Below the pieces are notes generated by a model. The model saw only the letters and a list, made by a program, of their open reading frames with translations, was not told where the DNA came from and made no database searches. Shown here piece by piece: positions 8,881 through 19,957 of a stretch of DNA of 64,000 bases. Source of the DNA: Rhodococcus opacus (GTDB lineage: Bacteria; Actinomycetota; Actinomycetes; Mycobacteriales; Mycobacteriaceae); assembly GCF_012396235.1 (NCBI RefSeq), contig NZ_JAAXPA010000011.1:1-64000 (forward strand), written 5' to 3'. How positions within the stretch are numbered: position 1 is the first letter of the stretch; each line of letters starts with the position of its first letter. Position numbers and translations under genes: made by a program.

Positions 8881-8897
8881 TCACACTGGTGTTGTGA
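8881..8897. promoter_or_regulatory. SufR operator overlapping the sufR start
   Basis: TCACA (8881-8885) and TGTGA (8893-8897) form a perfect inverted repeat that also reads ACACT-N5-TGTGA (8883-8897). From memory this is the motif reported for mycobacterial SufR on its own promoter. The right arm includes the annotated GTG start at 8894. Binding here would block transcription of the whole suf operon. The position implies a leaderless or nearly leaderless transcript, or a true start further downstream. Confidence 0.7.
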
Positions 8898-9643
8898 AAA
8901 CGGAAACGACACCACGTGCAACGAAGGAAAGCGCAGTTCACGCGCCTTCCTCGGCGGCGCCTGTCGAAACCGCGTCACCCGTCGCCGTCGGCCACGAAGG
9001 CCACACCCGAGCTGCCGTCGTGAAGCTCCTCCTCGAGGAGGGGCCGATCACCGCGTCGGAAATCGGAACCCGCCTCGGTCTGAGTGCCGCCGGTGTCCGT
9101 CGTCACCTCGACGCGCTCCTGGACTCCGGCGAGGCGCGCGAGGCGTCCTCCGTCGCCGTGCGTCACCGCGGGCGGGGACGACCCGCCAAATACTTCCAGA
9201 TCACCGCCAAGGGCCGCGGCCGGCTCGGCCACGCGTACGACGACCTCGCCGGCGCGGCGATGCGTCAACTGCGGGAGGTCGGGGGAGACGCCGCGATCAC
9301 CGATTTCGCTCGTCGCCGAGTCCAGGCGATCGTCGGAAACGTGACCCCGGCAGGCGATCACAGCGCCGAGGGCCTCGAAACCACCGCCGACGCCATCGCC
9401 GACGCGTTCACCACCGCAGGATTCGCGGCATCGACGCGCCCGGTCGGCAACGGCGTCCAGATCTGCCAGCACCACTGCCCGGTCTCGCACGTGGCCGAGG
9501 AGTTCCCGGAACTGTGCGAAGCCGAGCAGGAAGCGTTCGCCCAACTTCTCGGCACCCACGTCCAGCGGCTCGCGACCATCGCGAACGGTGACTGCGCATG
9601 CACCACTCACGTTCCACTCGTCCCGCCGTCCGGTCCCAAATAA
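8894..9643 (+). CDS. sufR: SufR, Fe-S cluster-sensing repressor of the suf operon
   Basis: A 249-aa transcription factor that in its holo form represses the suf operon and is relieved when Fe-S supply is low. The N-terminal 35 residues are low-complexity. A winged helix-turn-helix follows (residues 51-80, PITASEIGTRLGLSAAGVRR). The C-terminal sensory domain has cysteines C191, C195 and C208 in the arrangement CQHHC...ELCEAEQ, suited to an Fe-S cluster, plus C234/C236 near the end. The GTG start has no ribosome-binding site and lies inside the operator palindrome. It is the first gene of the operon and matches Rv1460. Confidence 0.92.
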   Translation: MKTETTPRATKESAVHAPSSAAPVETASPVAVGHEGHTRAAVVKLLLEEGPITASEIGTRLGLSAAGVRRHLDALLDSGEAREASSVAVRHRGRGRPAKYFQITAKGRGRLGHAYDDLAGAAMRQLREVGGDAAITDFARRRVQAIVGNVTPAGDHSAEGLETTADAIADAFTTAGFAASTRPVGNGVQICQHHCPVSHVAEEFPELCEAEQEAFAQLLGTHVQRLATIANGDCACTTHVPLVPPSGPK

Positions 9644-9738
9644 CAACGCTTTCCCGATAGACCCCCTAGTCAGCAACCTGTTTTCCACCGGCGACCAGCC
9701 CTCGCCGGTCTCGTAACAAGACTCCGGAAGGAGCTCGC

Positions 9739-11199
9739 ATGACCGTCACATCAGACCAGGTGACATCCACTGCGTCGGCCAACGCCGAGCCGCTCACGCA
9801 GGAAGAGACCATCGCGTCACTCGGGCATTACGGGTACGGCTGGTCCGATTCCGACGAGGCCGGTGCCAGTGCGCAGCGCGGTCTGTCCGAAGACGTCGTG
9901 CGCGACATCTCGGCGAAGAAGAGCGAGCCGGACTGGATGCTCGACATCCGCCTGCGCGCGCTGAAGACCTTCGACAAGAAGCCGATGCCGAACTGGGGTT
10001 CGAACCTCGAGGGCATCGACTTCGACAACATCAAGTACTTCGTGCGCTCGAGCGAGAAGCAGGCCGAGAGCTGGGAAGACCTGCCCGAGGACATCAAGAA
10101 CACGTACGACAAGCTGGGCATCCCCGAGGCCGAGAAGCAGCGCCTCGTCGCCGGTGTCGCGGCTCAGTACGAGTCCGAGGTGGTGTACCACTCGATCCGT
10201 GAGGACCTCGAGGCGCAGGGCGTCATCTTCCTCGACACCGATACCGGCCTGAAGCAGCATCCCGAGCTGTTCCGGGAGTACTTCGGCACGGTCATCCCGG
10301 CCGGCGACAACAAGTTCTCCGCGCTGAACACCGCGGTGTGGTCGGGTGGCTCCTTCATCTACGTCCCGCCGGGCGTGCACGTCGACATCCCGCTGCAGGC
10401 CTACTTCCGCATCAACACGGAGAACATGGGCCAGTTCGAGCGGACTTTGATCATCGTCGACGAGGGCGCCTCGGTGCACTACGTCGAGGGCTGCACGGCG
10501 CCGATCTACAAGTCGGACTCCCTGCACTCCGCGGTCGTCGAGATCATCGTGAAGAAGGGCGGCCACTGCCGCTACACGACGATCCAGAACTGGTCGAACA
10601 ACGTCTACAACCTGGTCACCAAGCGCACCAAGGTCGAAGCCGGCGGATCCATGGAGTGGATCGACGGCAACATCGGGTCCAAGGTCACCATGAAGTACCC
10701 GGCCGTCTGGATGATGGGCGAGCACGCTCGCGGCGAGGTTCTCTCCGTGGCATTCGCCGGTGAGGGACAGCACCAGGACACCGGTGCCAAGATGCTGCAC
10801 CTCGCGCCGCACACGTCGTCGACCATCATCAGCAAGTCGGTGGCCCGTGGCGGTGGACGCGCGTCCTACCGCGGACTCGTCCAGGTCAACAAGGGTGCCC
10901 ACGGTTCCAAGTCGACGGTCAAGTGCGACGCGCTGCTGGTCGATCAGATCAGCCGCTCGGACACCTACCCGTACGTCGACATCCGCGAGGACGACGTGAC
11001 CATGGGCCACGAGGCCACCGTCTCGAAGGTGAGCGACGACCAGCTGTTCTACCTGATGAGCCGCGGGCTCACCGAAGACGAGGCCATGGCCACGGTCGTG
11101 CGCGGCTTCGTCGAGCCGATCGCCAAGGAACTCCCGATGGAGTACGCCCTGGAACTGAACCGCCTGATCGAACTGCAGATGGAAGGGGCGGTGGGTTAG
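9739..11199 (+). CDS. sufB: Fe-S cluster scaffold protein SufB
   Basis: Scaffold subunit of the SufBCD complex on which Fe-S clusters are assembled from SufS/SufU sulfur. It is 486 aa, cytosolic, with the beta-helix core typical of SufB/SufD. Conserved stretches include [19 protein letters not shown] and YVEGCTAP, where the Cys is residue 252. The M. tuberculosis orthologue (Rv1461) is interrupted by an intein; this copy is the normal length with no insertion. A good GGAAGGAG site precedes the ATG. The stop overlaps the sufD GTG by one base (TAGTG). Confidence 0.96.
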   Translation: MTVTSDQVTSTASANAEPLTQEETIASLGHYGYGWSDSDEAGASAQRGLSEDVVRDISAKKSEPDWMLDIRLRALKTFDKKPMPNWGSNLEGIDFDNIKYFVRSSEKQAESWEDLPEDIKNTYDKLGIPEAEKQRLVAGVAAQYESEVVYHSIREDLEAQGVIFLDTDTGLKQHPELFREYFGTVIPAGDNKFSALNTAVWSGGSFIYVPPGVHVDIPLQAYFRINTENMGQFERTLIIVDEGASVHYVEGCTAPIYKSDSLHSAVVEIIVKKGGHCRYTTIQNWSNNVYNLVTKRTKVEAGGSMEWIDGNIGSKVTMKYPAVWMMGEHARGEVLSVAFAGEGQHQDTGAKMLHLAPHTSSTIISKSVARGGGRASYRGLVQVNKGAHGSKSTVKCDALLVDQISRSDTYPYVDIREDDVTMGHEATVSKVSDDQLFYLMSRGLTEDEAMATVVRGFVEPIAKELPMEYALELNRLIELQMEGAVG

Positions 11200-12428
11200 T
11201 GACCACGCCAGAAACTGGTGTCCAGAATCTCGGAGTCGCGGGAGCCGTCGCCGGCGAGAATCCGCGGATAGCGCGGACCGCCACCGGTTCGCCGATCAAG
11301 AACAAGGGTGAGGTCTTCACCTCGTTCGACGTCAACGCGTTCGAGATCCCGGGTGGTCGCGACGAGGTCTGGCGGTTCACCCCGCTGCGCCGACTCCGCG
11401 GACTGCACGACGGAACGGCCGTCGCGAACGGCACGGTCACCGTCGACGTCGCCGGTCCGGACTCCGTCCAGGTCGAGACCGTCGGGCGTGACGACGACCG
11501 GCTGGGCAAGGCCGGCGTGCCCGCCGACCGGGTGGCCGCACAGGCCTACTCGGGTTTCGAGACGGCCACCGTCGTGACCGTCGGCCGTGAGGTCGAGGTC
11601 GCCGAGACGATCAACATCACGGTCACCGGCCCGGGCGAGGACAAGGTCGCCTTCGGGCACCTGCAGATCCGGCTCGAAGCCTTCGCCAAGGCGACCGTCG
11701 TCATCGACCAGCGCGGCAGCGGCACATTCGCCGAGAACGTCGAATTCGTTCTCGGCGACAGCGCGCGCCTCACCGTGGTCGCCGTCCAGGACTGGGCGGA
11801 CGACACCGTGCACGTCGCGTCGCATCACGCGCGGCTGGGCCGCGATGCGGTGCTGCGGCACAACGCGGTCAGCCTCGGCGGCGACCTCGTCCGCCTGTCC
11901 GCGACCGTCAAGTACGACGGTCCCGGCGGCGACGCCGAACTGCTGGGCCTGTACTTCGCCGACGCCGGACAGCACTTCGAGCAGCGACTGCTGGTGGATC
12001 ACTCGCAGCCGCACTGCAAGTCCAACGTGGTCTACAAGGGCGCCCTGCAGGGTGATCCGAATTCGGGAAAGCCCGACGCCCACACCGTGTGGATCGGCGA
12101 CGTGCTGATCCGCGCCGCGGCCGAAGGCACCGACACGTTCGAGCTGAACCGCAACCTCGTCCTCACGGACGGTGCACGCGCGGACTCGGTTCCGAACCTG
12201 GAGATCGAGACCGGTGAGATCGTGGGTGCCGGCCACGCCAGTGCCACGGGTCGATTCGACGACGAGCAGTTGTTCTACCTGCGCGCCCGCGGAATCCCCG
12301 AGGACGCGGCACGGCGACTCGTCGTGCGCGGGTTCTTCCACGAGATCATCAACAAGATCGCCGTCGCCGAGATTCGCGAGCGCCTCGAGGCGGCTGTCGA
12401 GGCCGAACTCGCCGCAGTCGGCGTGTGA
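11199..12428 (+). CDS. sufD: Fe-S cluster assembly protein SufD
   Basis: Partner of SufB in the SufBC2D complex, 409 aa and homologous to SufB. The C-terminal half carries conserved blocks such as VDHSQPHCKSNVVYKG, GKPDAHTVWIGDVLIRA and GHASATGRFDDEQLFYLRARG. I chose the GTG at 11199, which overlaps the sufB stop by one base; the open frame further upstream lies inside sufB and is a shadow. The start (VTTPETGVQ) is followed by the DEVWRFTPLRRL block typical of SufD N-termini. Matches Rv1462. Confidence 0.94.
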   Translation: MTTPETGVQNLGVAGAVAGENPRIARTATGSPIKNKGEVFTSFDVNAFEIPGGRDEVWRFTPLRRLRGLHDGTAVANGTVTVDVAGPDSVQVETVGRDDDRLGKAGVPADRVAAQAYSGFETATVVTVGREVEVAETINITVTGPGEDKVAFGHLQIRLEAFAKATVVIDQRGSGTFAENVEFVLGDSARLTVVAVQDWADDTVHVASHHARLGRDAVLRHNAVSLGGDLVRLSATVKYDGPGGDAELLGLYFADAGQHFEQRLLVDHSQPHCKSNVVYKGALQGDPNSGKPDAHTVWIGDVLIRAAAEGTDTFELNRNLVLTDGARADSVPNLEIETGEIVGAGHASATGRFDDEQLFYLRARGIPEDAARRLVVRGFFHEIINKIAVAEIRERLEAAVEAELAAVGV

Positions 12429-12473
12429 CCCGCGCCGCCGGACCACTACTTCCCATTTCTTCGAAGGATCACA

Positions 12474-13283
12474 ATGTCTACCCCTGACGCTTCCACCCCC
12501 GAAACCTCGGTCCTGGAAATCAAGGACCTGCACGTCGACGTCGCGAACACCGACGAGAACGCCGAACCGATCAACATCCTCAAGGGTGTGAACCTGACGG
12601 TTCGTTCCGGCGAGACCCACGCGATCATGGGACCCAACGGGTCCGGCAAGTCGACGCTGTCGTACGCCATCGCGGGTCACCCCAAGTACCAGATCACCTC
12701 GGGATCCATCACCCTCAACGGTGAGGACGTCCTCGAGATGAGCGTCGACGAGCGTGCCCGCGCGGGACTGTTCCTGGCGATGCAGTACCCCGTCGAGGTT
12801 CCCGGCGTCTCCATGTCCAACTTCCTGCGCACCGCGGCCACCGCAGTCCGTGGCGAGGCCCCGAAGCTTCGCCACTGGGTGAAGGAAGTCAAGGAAGCGC
12901 TGACCGAGCTGGACATCGACCCCTCCTTCGGCGAGCGCAGTGTCAACGAAGGTTTCTCCGGCGGTGAGAAGAAGCGCCACGAGATCCTGCAGCTCGGTCT
13001 CCTGAAGCCGAAGATCGCGATCCTCGACGAGACCGACTCCGGTCTCGACGTCGACGCCCTGCGCGTCGTCTCCGAGGGCGTGAACAAGTACAAGGAACGC
13101 GAGCACGGCGGAATCCTGCTGATCACGCACTACACGCGCATCCTCCGGTACATCAAGCCGGAATACGTCCACGTGTTCGTCGGCGGTCGTGTGGTCGAGT
13201 CGGGCGGACCGGAACTGGCCGACGAACTCGAGGCGAACGGCTACGAGCGCTTCACTCAGGCTGCAGCAACGCAAGGAGCATAA
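12474..13283 (+). CDS. sufC: Fe-S cluster assembly ATPase SufC
   Basis: ABC-type ATPase that drives conformational change in SufBC2D. It is 269 aa, soluble, with no membrane partner. Walker A is GPNGSGKST, the signature is FSGGEKKRHEILQ, and Walker B is IAILDETDSGLDVDAL; ETDSGLD in place of the usual EPTxGLD is characteristic of SufC. The ATG follows GAAGGATCACA. It lies 45 bp after sufD and 6 bp before sufS, so it is part of the operon. Matches Rv1463. Confidence 0.96.
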   Translation: MSTPDASTPETSVLEIKDLHVDVANTDENAEPINILKGVNLTVRSGETHAIMGPNGSGKSTLSYAIAGHPKYQITSGSITLNGEDVLEMSVDERARAGLFLAMQYPVEVPGVSMSNFLRTAATAVRGEAPKLRHWVKEVKEALTELDIDPSFGERSVNEGFSGGEKKRHEILQLGLLKPKIAILDETDSGLDVDALRVVSEGVNKYKEREHGGILLITHYTRILRYIKPEYVHVFVGGRVVESGGPELADELEANGYERFTQAAATQGA

Positions 13284-15057
<1,774 letters not shown>

Positions 15058-15061
<4 letters not shown>

Positions 15062-15477
15062 GCGAGACGCAGACGCCGGAGGCGGACGCCACGGCCGTAC
15101 CGGAGCAGGCGCCGGCCGACCAGGGCGGCGAGACCGCTACTGCATCGTCGAGTGCGATTACCGACCCGAAACGCCTCGAGGAACTCGAGGAGGCGATGCG
15201 TGACGTCGTCGACCCCGAACTCGGCATCAACGTCGTAGACCTCGGTCTCGTGTACGGGATCACCGAGGAAGAGGACGTCGTGACCCTCGACATGACGCTC
15301 ACGTCGGCGGCCTGCCCGCTGACCGATGTCATCGAGGACCAGTCGCGGGGTGCGCTCGTGCGCAGCGGTCTGTGCAACGAACTGAAGATCAACTGGGTGT
15401 GGCTCCCGCCGTGGGGCCCCGACAAGATCACCGAGGACGGCCGCGAGCAGTTGCGCGCGCTCGGTTTCACGGTCTGA
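15058..15477 (+). CDS. sufT: SufT-like MIP18/DUF59 Fe-S maturation protein
   Basis: A 139-aa protein with an acidic, Ala-rich N-terminus (1-35), then a MIP18/DUF59 domain. The signature DPELGINVVDLGLVYGI is at 52-68, and C86 lies in TSAACPLTDVI. Proteins of this family assist Fe-S target maturation. It is the last gene of the suf operon, overlapping sufU by 4 bp and followed by a strong terminator. Matches Rv1466. The exact role is not established for this genus. Confidence 0.88.
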
Positions 15478-15491
15478 CCACCACCACTGGT

Positions 15492-15539
15492 GACACGGAG
15501 GGGCTCGGCGAGAACCATCTCGCCGAGCCCCTCCGTGTC
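15492..15539. terminator. Bidirectional terminator between suf operon and ku
   Basis: A perfect 22-bp stem (15492-15513 pairs with 15518-15539) with a 4-base loop ACCA lies between two convergent genes: sufT ends at 15477 and ku ends at 15543. There is no T-run, as is common in high-GC actinobacteria. Confidence 0.9.
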
Positions 15540-15542
15540 GGT

Positions 15543-16439
15543 TCAGGCGCGTTTGCGTTCCGAGGTGGACGACTTGGAGGTGGCCTTCTTCGCGGCGGTC
15601 TTGGCCGGAGCCTTCTTCGCCGGCTTCTTCTTGGCGGGTGCGGCCTTCTTCCCGGCGGCGTCTACGCTGCGCTGCAGTGCGGCCACGAGATCCACCACTT
15701 CGGCGTCCTCGCCGCTCTTCTCGACCTCGGCGACGGGGATGACCTTCTTGCCGCCGGATTCGATCATCTCGTCGAGCAGTTCACGCAACTGCACCTGGTA
15801 GTCGTCGGTGAATTCGGTGGGGTCGAAGTCGTCGGCCATACTGTCGACGAGTGTCTCGGCCATCGCGAGTTCCTTCGCCTTCGGCTTGTCGACGCCATCG
15901 AGTGAGGAGAATTCCGCGGCCCGTACCTCATCCGGCCACAGCAGCGTCTGGATCACCAGCACCCCGTCCCGTGAACGCATCGCGGCCAGTCGGGTGCGCT
16001 GTCGGAGGGTGAAGTGGACGAGGGCTGTTCGGTCGCTGTTCTCGAGGGCTGTCGCGAGTAGGACATAGGCCTTCGGAGAGCTGGAATCCGGTTCGAGGAA
16101 GTAACTCTTCTCGAACAGAATGGGGTCGATCTGTTCGGTCGGGACGAACTGCAGAACGGGAATCTCGTGTTTCTCGGCGGCGGGCAGTTTCCCGAAGTCA
16201 TCGTCCGTCAACACCACGCGCACGCCGTCGTCGGAGTCGTAGGCCTTGTCGATATCGGCGTATTGGACGACGTTGCCGCATTCGGAGCAGACGCGGTTGT
16301 ATTTGATCCGGCCGCCGTCCTTGGCATGGACCTGGTGAAACCTGATGTCGTGATCCTCGGTTGCCGAATAGACCTTGACCGGCACATTCACGAGTCCGAA
16401 CGCTATCGAGCCCTTCCATATCGACCGCATGCGTTCCAT
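15543..16439 (-). CDS. ku: Ku protein, non-homologous end joining
   Basis: Homodimeric DNA end-binding protein of bacterial NHEJ, working with LigD. It is 298 aa: the Ku core spans about 1-255 (starting MRSIWKGSIAFGLVNVPVKVY), followed by a Lys/Ala/Pro-rich tail (KKAAPAKKKPAKKAPAKTAA and beyond). Such tails in bacterial Ku contribute to DNA binding. I kept the ATG at 16439 because AAGGAG precedes it with good spacing; an in-frame ATG lies three codons later. No ligD is in the window. Confidence 0.94.
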   Translation of the reverse strand: MERMRSIWKGSIAFGLVNVPVKVYSATEDHDIRFHQVHAKDGGRIKYNRVCSECGNVVQYADIDKAYDSDDGVRVVLTDDDFGKLPAAEKHEIPVLQFVPTEQIDPILFEKSYFLEPDSSSPKAYVLLATALENSDRTALVHFTLRQRTRLAAMRSRDGVLVIQTLLWPDEVRAAEFSSLDGVDKPKAKELAMAETLVDSMADDFDPTEFTDDYQVQLRELLDEMIESGGKKVIPVAEVEKSGEDAEVVDLVAALQRSVDAAGKKAAPAKKKPAKKAPAKTAAKKATSKSSTSERKRA

Positions 16440-16470
16440 GATGGTCTCCTTTTCGCGTTCGCGCGACAGT

Positions 16471-17619
16471 TCATCGAACTTCCCGGCGAAGCGTCGAACG
16501 GAGAATCACACTGCGGATATCGGCGGAGGATGCCCGAAACATCCGCCCCATTGCGGACAGGGTTCCGCGCGGATTCGACCGCTCGGAGAGATATGCCGCC
16601 TGGAGTTGTGGCGGCAGATCGAAGAAATGCTCGAAGAATTCGGGGACGTGTTCGGAATCCAGATTCAGGAGGACGCGTAGGCCGACCGATCGCAGCGACG
16701 CGACGGTGCGGGCCTTCCACGGCCACAGTCGGGCGTTCGAACCGTCACGAAGATCGCGGGCCAGAACATCTGCGCACAGGAGCGACGCCGCGACGCTGTA
16801 GCCCGTTCCGGGGTGCATCAATCCGGCGCGGGCTCCGAAACGCACCTGATCCGAGCTGTGGGCACGACCGGCCTCGGGTGGTGGCTCGACGGCGAATCTG
16901 ACCCTCTCGACGTCCGAATGGGACGGCACGGTGACGCCCCGCTGTCGGAGTCGGTCGTGGAGTCGGGTGGCGAGTTCCGAGATCGGGAGTGGGGGGCGAC
17001 CGACCAGGCAGGTCTCTTCGAGCAGGAACCGGTCCTGCGCGAGCGGGACCCCGTAGAGGAACGACGGAGTGTCCGAGGGGGATGTGCCGTTGTCGCGGCG
17101 CCAGTCCATGAACACCGCGGCCTCGCCGGCGAGCGCATGTGCGGCCGTGTCGGGGTCCACCACGACGCCGTATGCCGTCTGCTGGGCGAGGTCGGGGCTG
17201 TCGCCGGTGCCGCGGGCATCGACGACGACGTGCGCCTTCAGCGTCGAGCCGTCGTCCAGTTGGACGGAAGTGGGGGAGAGGTCTACGGCTCTACCTGCGA
17301 GAACGGTTCCGCATTCGCTGCCGAGTATTGATTGCAGTGACGATGTATTCAAAACACAATATGTGCGGTCGATGGTGTGGCGACGTGTCGTCCAGGCTGT
17401 CGGGCGACGAGTTCTCGTCACGACGGCGTCCCGAGGGAGCCAGTCGGGGAGCTCGTCTTCCCAGGCCGCGTACGTCGCGGTCCACGATCTGCGGGGGAGC
17501 GGGTCGACCGAGACGACTGTCGAACCGAGAGCCGTGGCCCGGTGGGCGAGGGCGCGGCCGGCAGGCCCGAGGCCGACGATCGCGACGTCCCAGATCGCTG
17601 GACGGGGGGGAATTGTCAC
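16471..17619 (-). CDS. crtL: Lycopene beta-cyclase, CrtL type
   Basis: FAD/NAD(P)-dependent cyclase converting lycopene to beta-ring carotenoids. It is 382 aa. The N-terminal dinucleotide-binding motif is VAIVGLGPAGRALA (residues 12-25). Later blocks typical of CrtL include FLYGVPLAQDRFLLEETCL and GLMHPGTGYSVAASL. Single-chain CrtL-type cyclases of this size are known in Rhodococcus, whereas many actinobacteria use the heterodimeric CrtYcYd. It starts at GTG and lies 31 bp downstream of the ku start on the same strand. No other carotenoid gene is nearby. Confidence 0.85.
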   Translation of the reverse strand: MTIPPRPAIWDVAIVGLGPAGRALAHRATALGSTVVSVDPLPRRSWTATYAAWEDELPDWLPRDAVVTRTRRPTAWTTRRHTIDRTYCVLNTSSLQSILGSECGTVLAGRAVDLSPTSVQLDDGSTLKAHVVVDARGTGDSPDLAQQTAYGVVVDPDTAAHALAGEAAVFMDWRRDNGTSPSDTPSFLYGVPLAQDRFLLEETCLVGRPPLPISELATRLHDRLRQRGVTVPSHSDVERVRFAVEPPPEAGRAHSSDQVRFGARAGLMHPGTGYSVAASLLCADVLARDLRDGSNARLWPWKARTVASLRSVGLRVLLNLDSEHVPEFFEHFFDLPPQLQAAYLSERSNPRGTLSAMGRMFRASSADIRSVILRSTLRREVR

Positions 17620-18178
17620 ATCGCCAGCCTGTCACGGCGGCCGAGTGCTCATCTGGAACGAGACCCAGTTCCAGACTCGGACCCGGACGGAACTGTGAGG
17701 TTTACCGAATCTGTCGAGGTACGGTCCTGGCTGTCCCGGGGTAGTGGTGACTCCACCATCACTGGTCCCGATCTCGATTACCCACCACGGCAGTCCCGGA
17801 CCAAGGGGAGCGGGGCGCCGCGGCCGGCTCGGCCGGCTGCGGGGGAGCGTGCGCGCCGAACGGGGCGCAGTTGCGTGGGGTGGGGGAACCCGATGCGCCT
17901 GCGATGCCGCGAAGGGTGTCGGCTGGGCTTCCAAGTCCACCAGGTTGTCAGCAAGGTACTGAGTCGGGCAGTGACGGAACACCATAGTTTCCCGAATAAT
18001 CACCGTGGCGATCAGTCGTCCATCCGACGGGCTCGCCACAATTGCGCATCTCACCACCACGCAACTCACCTTCCATCAAGCACCTGCACAGGGGCCGGAG
18101 AGCTTCCTGCGGGTCGGATACGGCGGCGAACGTTAGCGGGATCACCGGCAGGCGTGTTCCGAGTCGCCGACGGTCGGG
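17620..18178. other. Non-coding region upstream of crtL and the ABC-F gene
   Basis: About 560 bp without a gene I can support. Open frames here have no family resemblance or ribosome-binding site. The left part must hold the crtL promoter (leftward). I looked for riboswitch-like conserved blocks around 17880-17960 (GGGGGAACCC) and could not match any class. Confidence 0.5.
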
Positions 18179-18247
18179 TAAAATTGCTGGTTCGTGTGTT
18201 CTTTGCGCAGTTTTTCTCATTCAACGCGAGCGTCATTTTCCTAGGAG
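18179..18247 (+). promoter_or_regulatory. Promoter and possible 16-codon leader peptide of the ABC-F gene
   Basis: A TAAAAT -10-like box is at 18179-18184. Ten bases later GTG (18194) opens a short frame, VCSLRSFSHSTRASFS, ending at TAG 18242-18244. That stop overlaps the AGGAG (18243-18247) serving the ABC-F start at 18253. The stretch is unusually A/T-rich for this chromosome. Antibiotic-resistance ABC-F genes are often controlled by leader-peptide attenuation, so this layout is suggestive only. Confidence 0.35.
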
Positions 18248-18252
18248 TCTTG

Positions 18253-19884
18253 TTGATCACCGCTACCGACCTGGAAGTTCGAGCTGGAGTGCGGACGTTG
18301 CTGTCCGCGCCCGGACCGGCTTTGCGGGTACAGCCCGGCGACCGCATCGGGCTGGTCGGCCGTAACGGTGCCGGCAAGACGACGACCCTCCGCATCCTCG
18401 CGGGGGAGGGGGAGGCGTACGCCGGTGCCGTGGTGCGCACCGGCGATCTCGGGTACCTCCCGCAGGACCCGAAGGAAGGCGACCTCGACGTCCTCGCGAA
18501 GGACCGAGTGTTGTCCGCGCGCGGACTCGACTCGCTGCTGCGGGACATGGAGAAGCAGCAGATCCTGATGTCGGAAGTCGTCGACGACGCCGAGCGCGAC
18601 AAGGCCGTGCGCAAGTACGGCAATCTCGAGGACCGCTTCTCCGCACTCGGCGGGTACGAGGCCGAGAGCGAAGCGGCGCGCATCTGCAACAGCCTCGGAC
18701 TGGCAGACCGCATCCTCGGTCAGCAGCTGCACACCCTGTCGGGTGGTCAGCGTCGCCGTGTCGAACTGGCGCGCATCCTCTTCGCGGCGTCGGACGGTAG
18801 CGGCGGACGGTCGGACACGACCCTTCTGCTCGACGAGCCGACCAACCACCTCGACGCCGACTCGATCACCTGGCTGCGGGGATTCCTGCAGAACCACGAG
18901 GGTGGTCTGATCGTGATCAGCCACGACGTCGATCTGCTCAACGACGTCGTGAACCGGGTGTGGTTCCTCGACGCCGTGCGCGGCGAGGCCGACGTGTACA
19001 ACATGAGCTGGAAGAAGTACCTCGACGCCCGCGCGACCGACGAGCAGCGTCGCCGCCGTGAGCGCGCCAATGCGGAGAAGAAGGCCGGAGCTCTGCGCAC
19101 GCAGGCCGCGAAGCTCGGCGCGAAGGCCACCAAGGCGGTGGCGGCACAGAACATGGCGAAGCGCGCCGACAAGCTGATGTCGGACCTGGACGCGGAACGA
19201 GTGTCCGACAAGGTGGCCCGGATCCGGTTCCCCGAGCCTGCCGCGTGTGGCAAGACTCCGCTGATGGCGGAGAACCTGACCAAGGTTTACGGTTCGCTCG
19301 AGATCTTCACCGGAGTGGATCTGGCGATCGACCGTGGGTCACGGGTCGTGGTGCTCGGTCTCAACGGTGCCGGTAAGACGACGCTGCTGCGCATTCTCGG
19401 CGGTGTCGAGACGCCGGACGCAGGCGGGCTCGTCCCCGGTCACGGGCTGAAGATCGGCTATTTCGCGCAGGAGCACGACACCCTCGACGACAACGCGTCG
19501 GTGTGGGAGAACATTCGTCACGCGGCGCCGGACACGGGGGAGCAGGAGCTGCGTTCGCTGCTCGGTGCGTTCATGTTCACCGGCCCGCAGCTCGAGCAGC
19601 CCGCAGGCACGTTGTCCGGTGGTGAGAAGACGCGCCTCGCGCTGGCGGGTCTCGTGTCGTCAGCGGCGAACGTCCTGCTGCTCGACGAGCCGACGAACAA
19701 CCTCGATCCCGTCTCCCGCGAGCAGGTGCTCGATGCGCTCCGCAGCTACACCGGTGCCGTGGTGCTGGTGACGCACGACCCGGGCGCGGCCGAGGCCCTC
19801 GACCCGGAACGGGTCATTCTCCTGCCCGACGGCACGGAGGACCACTGGTCGCAGGACTACCTGGAACTGATCCAGCTCGCCTGA
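18253..19884 (+). CDS. ABC-F family ATPase (Rv1473-like)
   Basis: A soluble ABC-F protein with two nucleotide-binding domains and no membrane segments, 543 aa. Such proteins act on the ribosome, in translation or antibiotic protection. Domain 1: GRNGAGKTT, LSGGQRRRVELARIL, LLLDEPTNHLD. A Lys/Arg-rich linker (RRRRERANAEKKAGA) follows. Domain 2: GLNGAGKTT, LSGGEKTRLALAGL, LLLDEPTNNLD. I chose TTG 18253 (LITATDLEVRAG) because AGGAG lies 5 bases upstream and the length then matches the mycobacterial orthologue; a TTG one codon earlier is the alternative. The much longer open frame upstream is not supported. Whether it is a resistance or housekeeping factor is open. Confidence 0.88.
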   Translation: MITATDLEVRAGVRTLLSAPGPALRVQPGDRIGLVGRNGAGKTTTLRILAGEGEAYAGAVVRTGDLGYLPQDPKEGDLDVLAKDRVLSARGLDSLLRDMEKQQILMSEVVDDAERDKAVRKYGNLEDRFSALGGYEAESEAARICNSLGLADRILGQQLHTLSGGQRRRVELARILFAASDGSGGRSDTTLLLDEPTNHLDADSITWLRGFLQNHEGGLIVISHDVDLLNDVVNRVWFLDAVRGEADVYNMSWKKYLDARATDEQRRRRERANAEKKAGALRTQAAKLGAKATKAVAAQNMAKRADKLMSDLDAERVSDKVARIRFPEPAACGKTPLMAENLTKVYGSLEIFTGVDLAIDRGSRVVVLGLNGAGKTTLLRILGGVETPDAGGLVPGHGLKIGYFAQEHDTLDDNASVWENIRHAAPDTGEQELRSLLGAFMFTGPQLEQPAGTLSGGEKTRLALAGLVSSAANVLLLDEPTNNLDPVSREQVLDALRSYTGAVVLVTHDPGAAEALDPERVILLPDGTEDHWSQDYLELIQLA

Positions 19885-19957
19885 GTACTGCGCGTAGATA
19901 TCGCCGTCACGGGGCTCTACCGTGGAAACCACCGTCGCTCGCCGACTGGAGGAGTTC

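Noticed and set aside
17880-17960. GGGGGAACCC-containing block as a riboswitch
   Set aside because: One short match to a common G-rich loop; no flanking conserved helices of any class I know.
17632-18069. 145-codon minus-strand frame between crtL and the ABC-F gene
   Set aside because: Low-complexity, no start signal and no resemblance to a known family.
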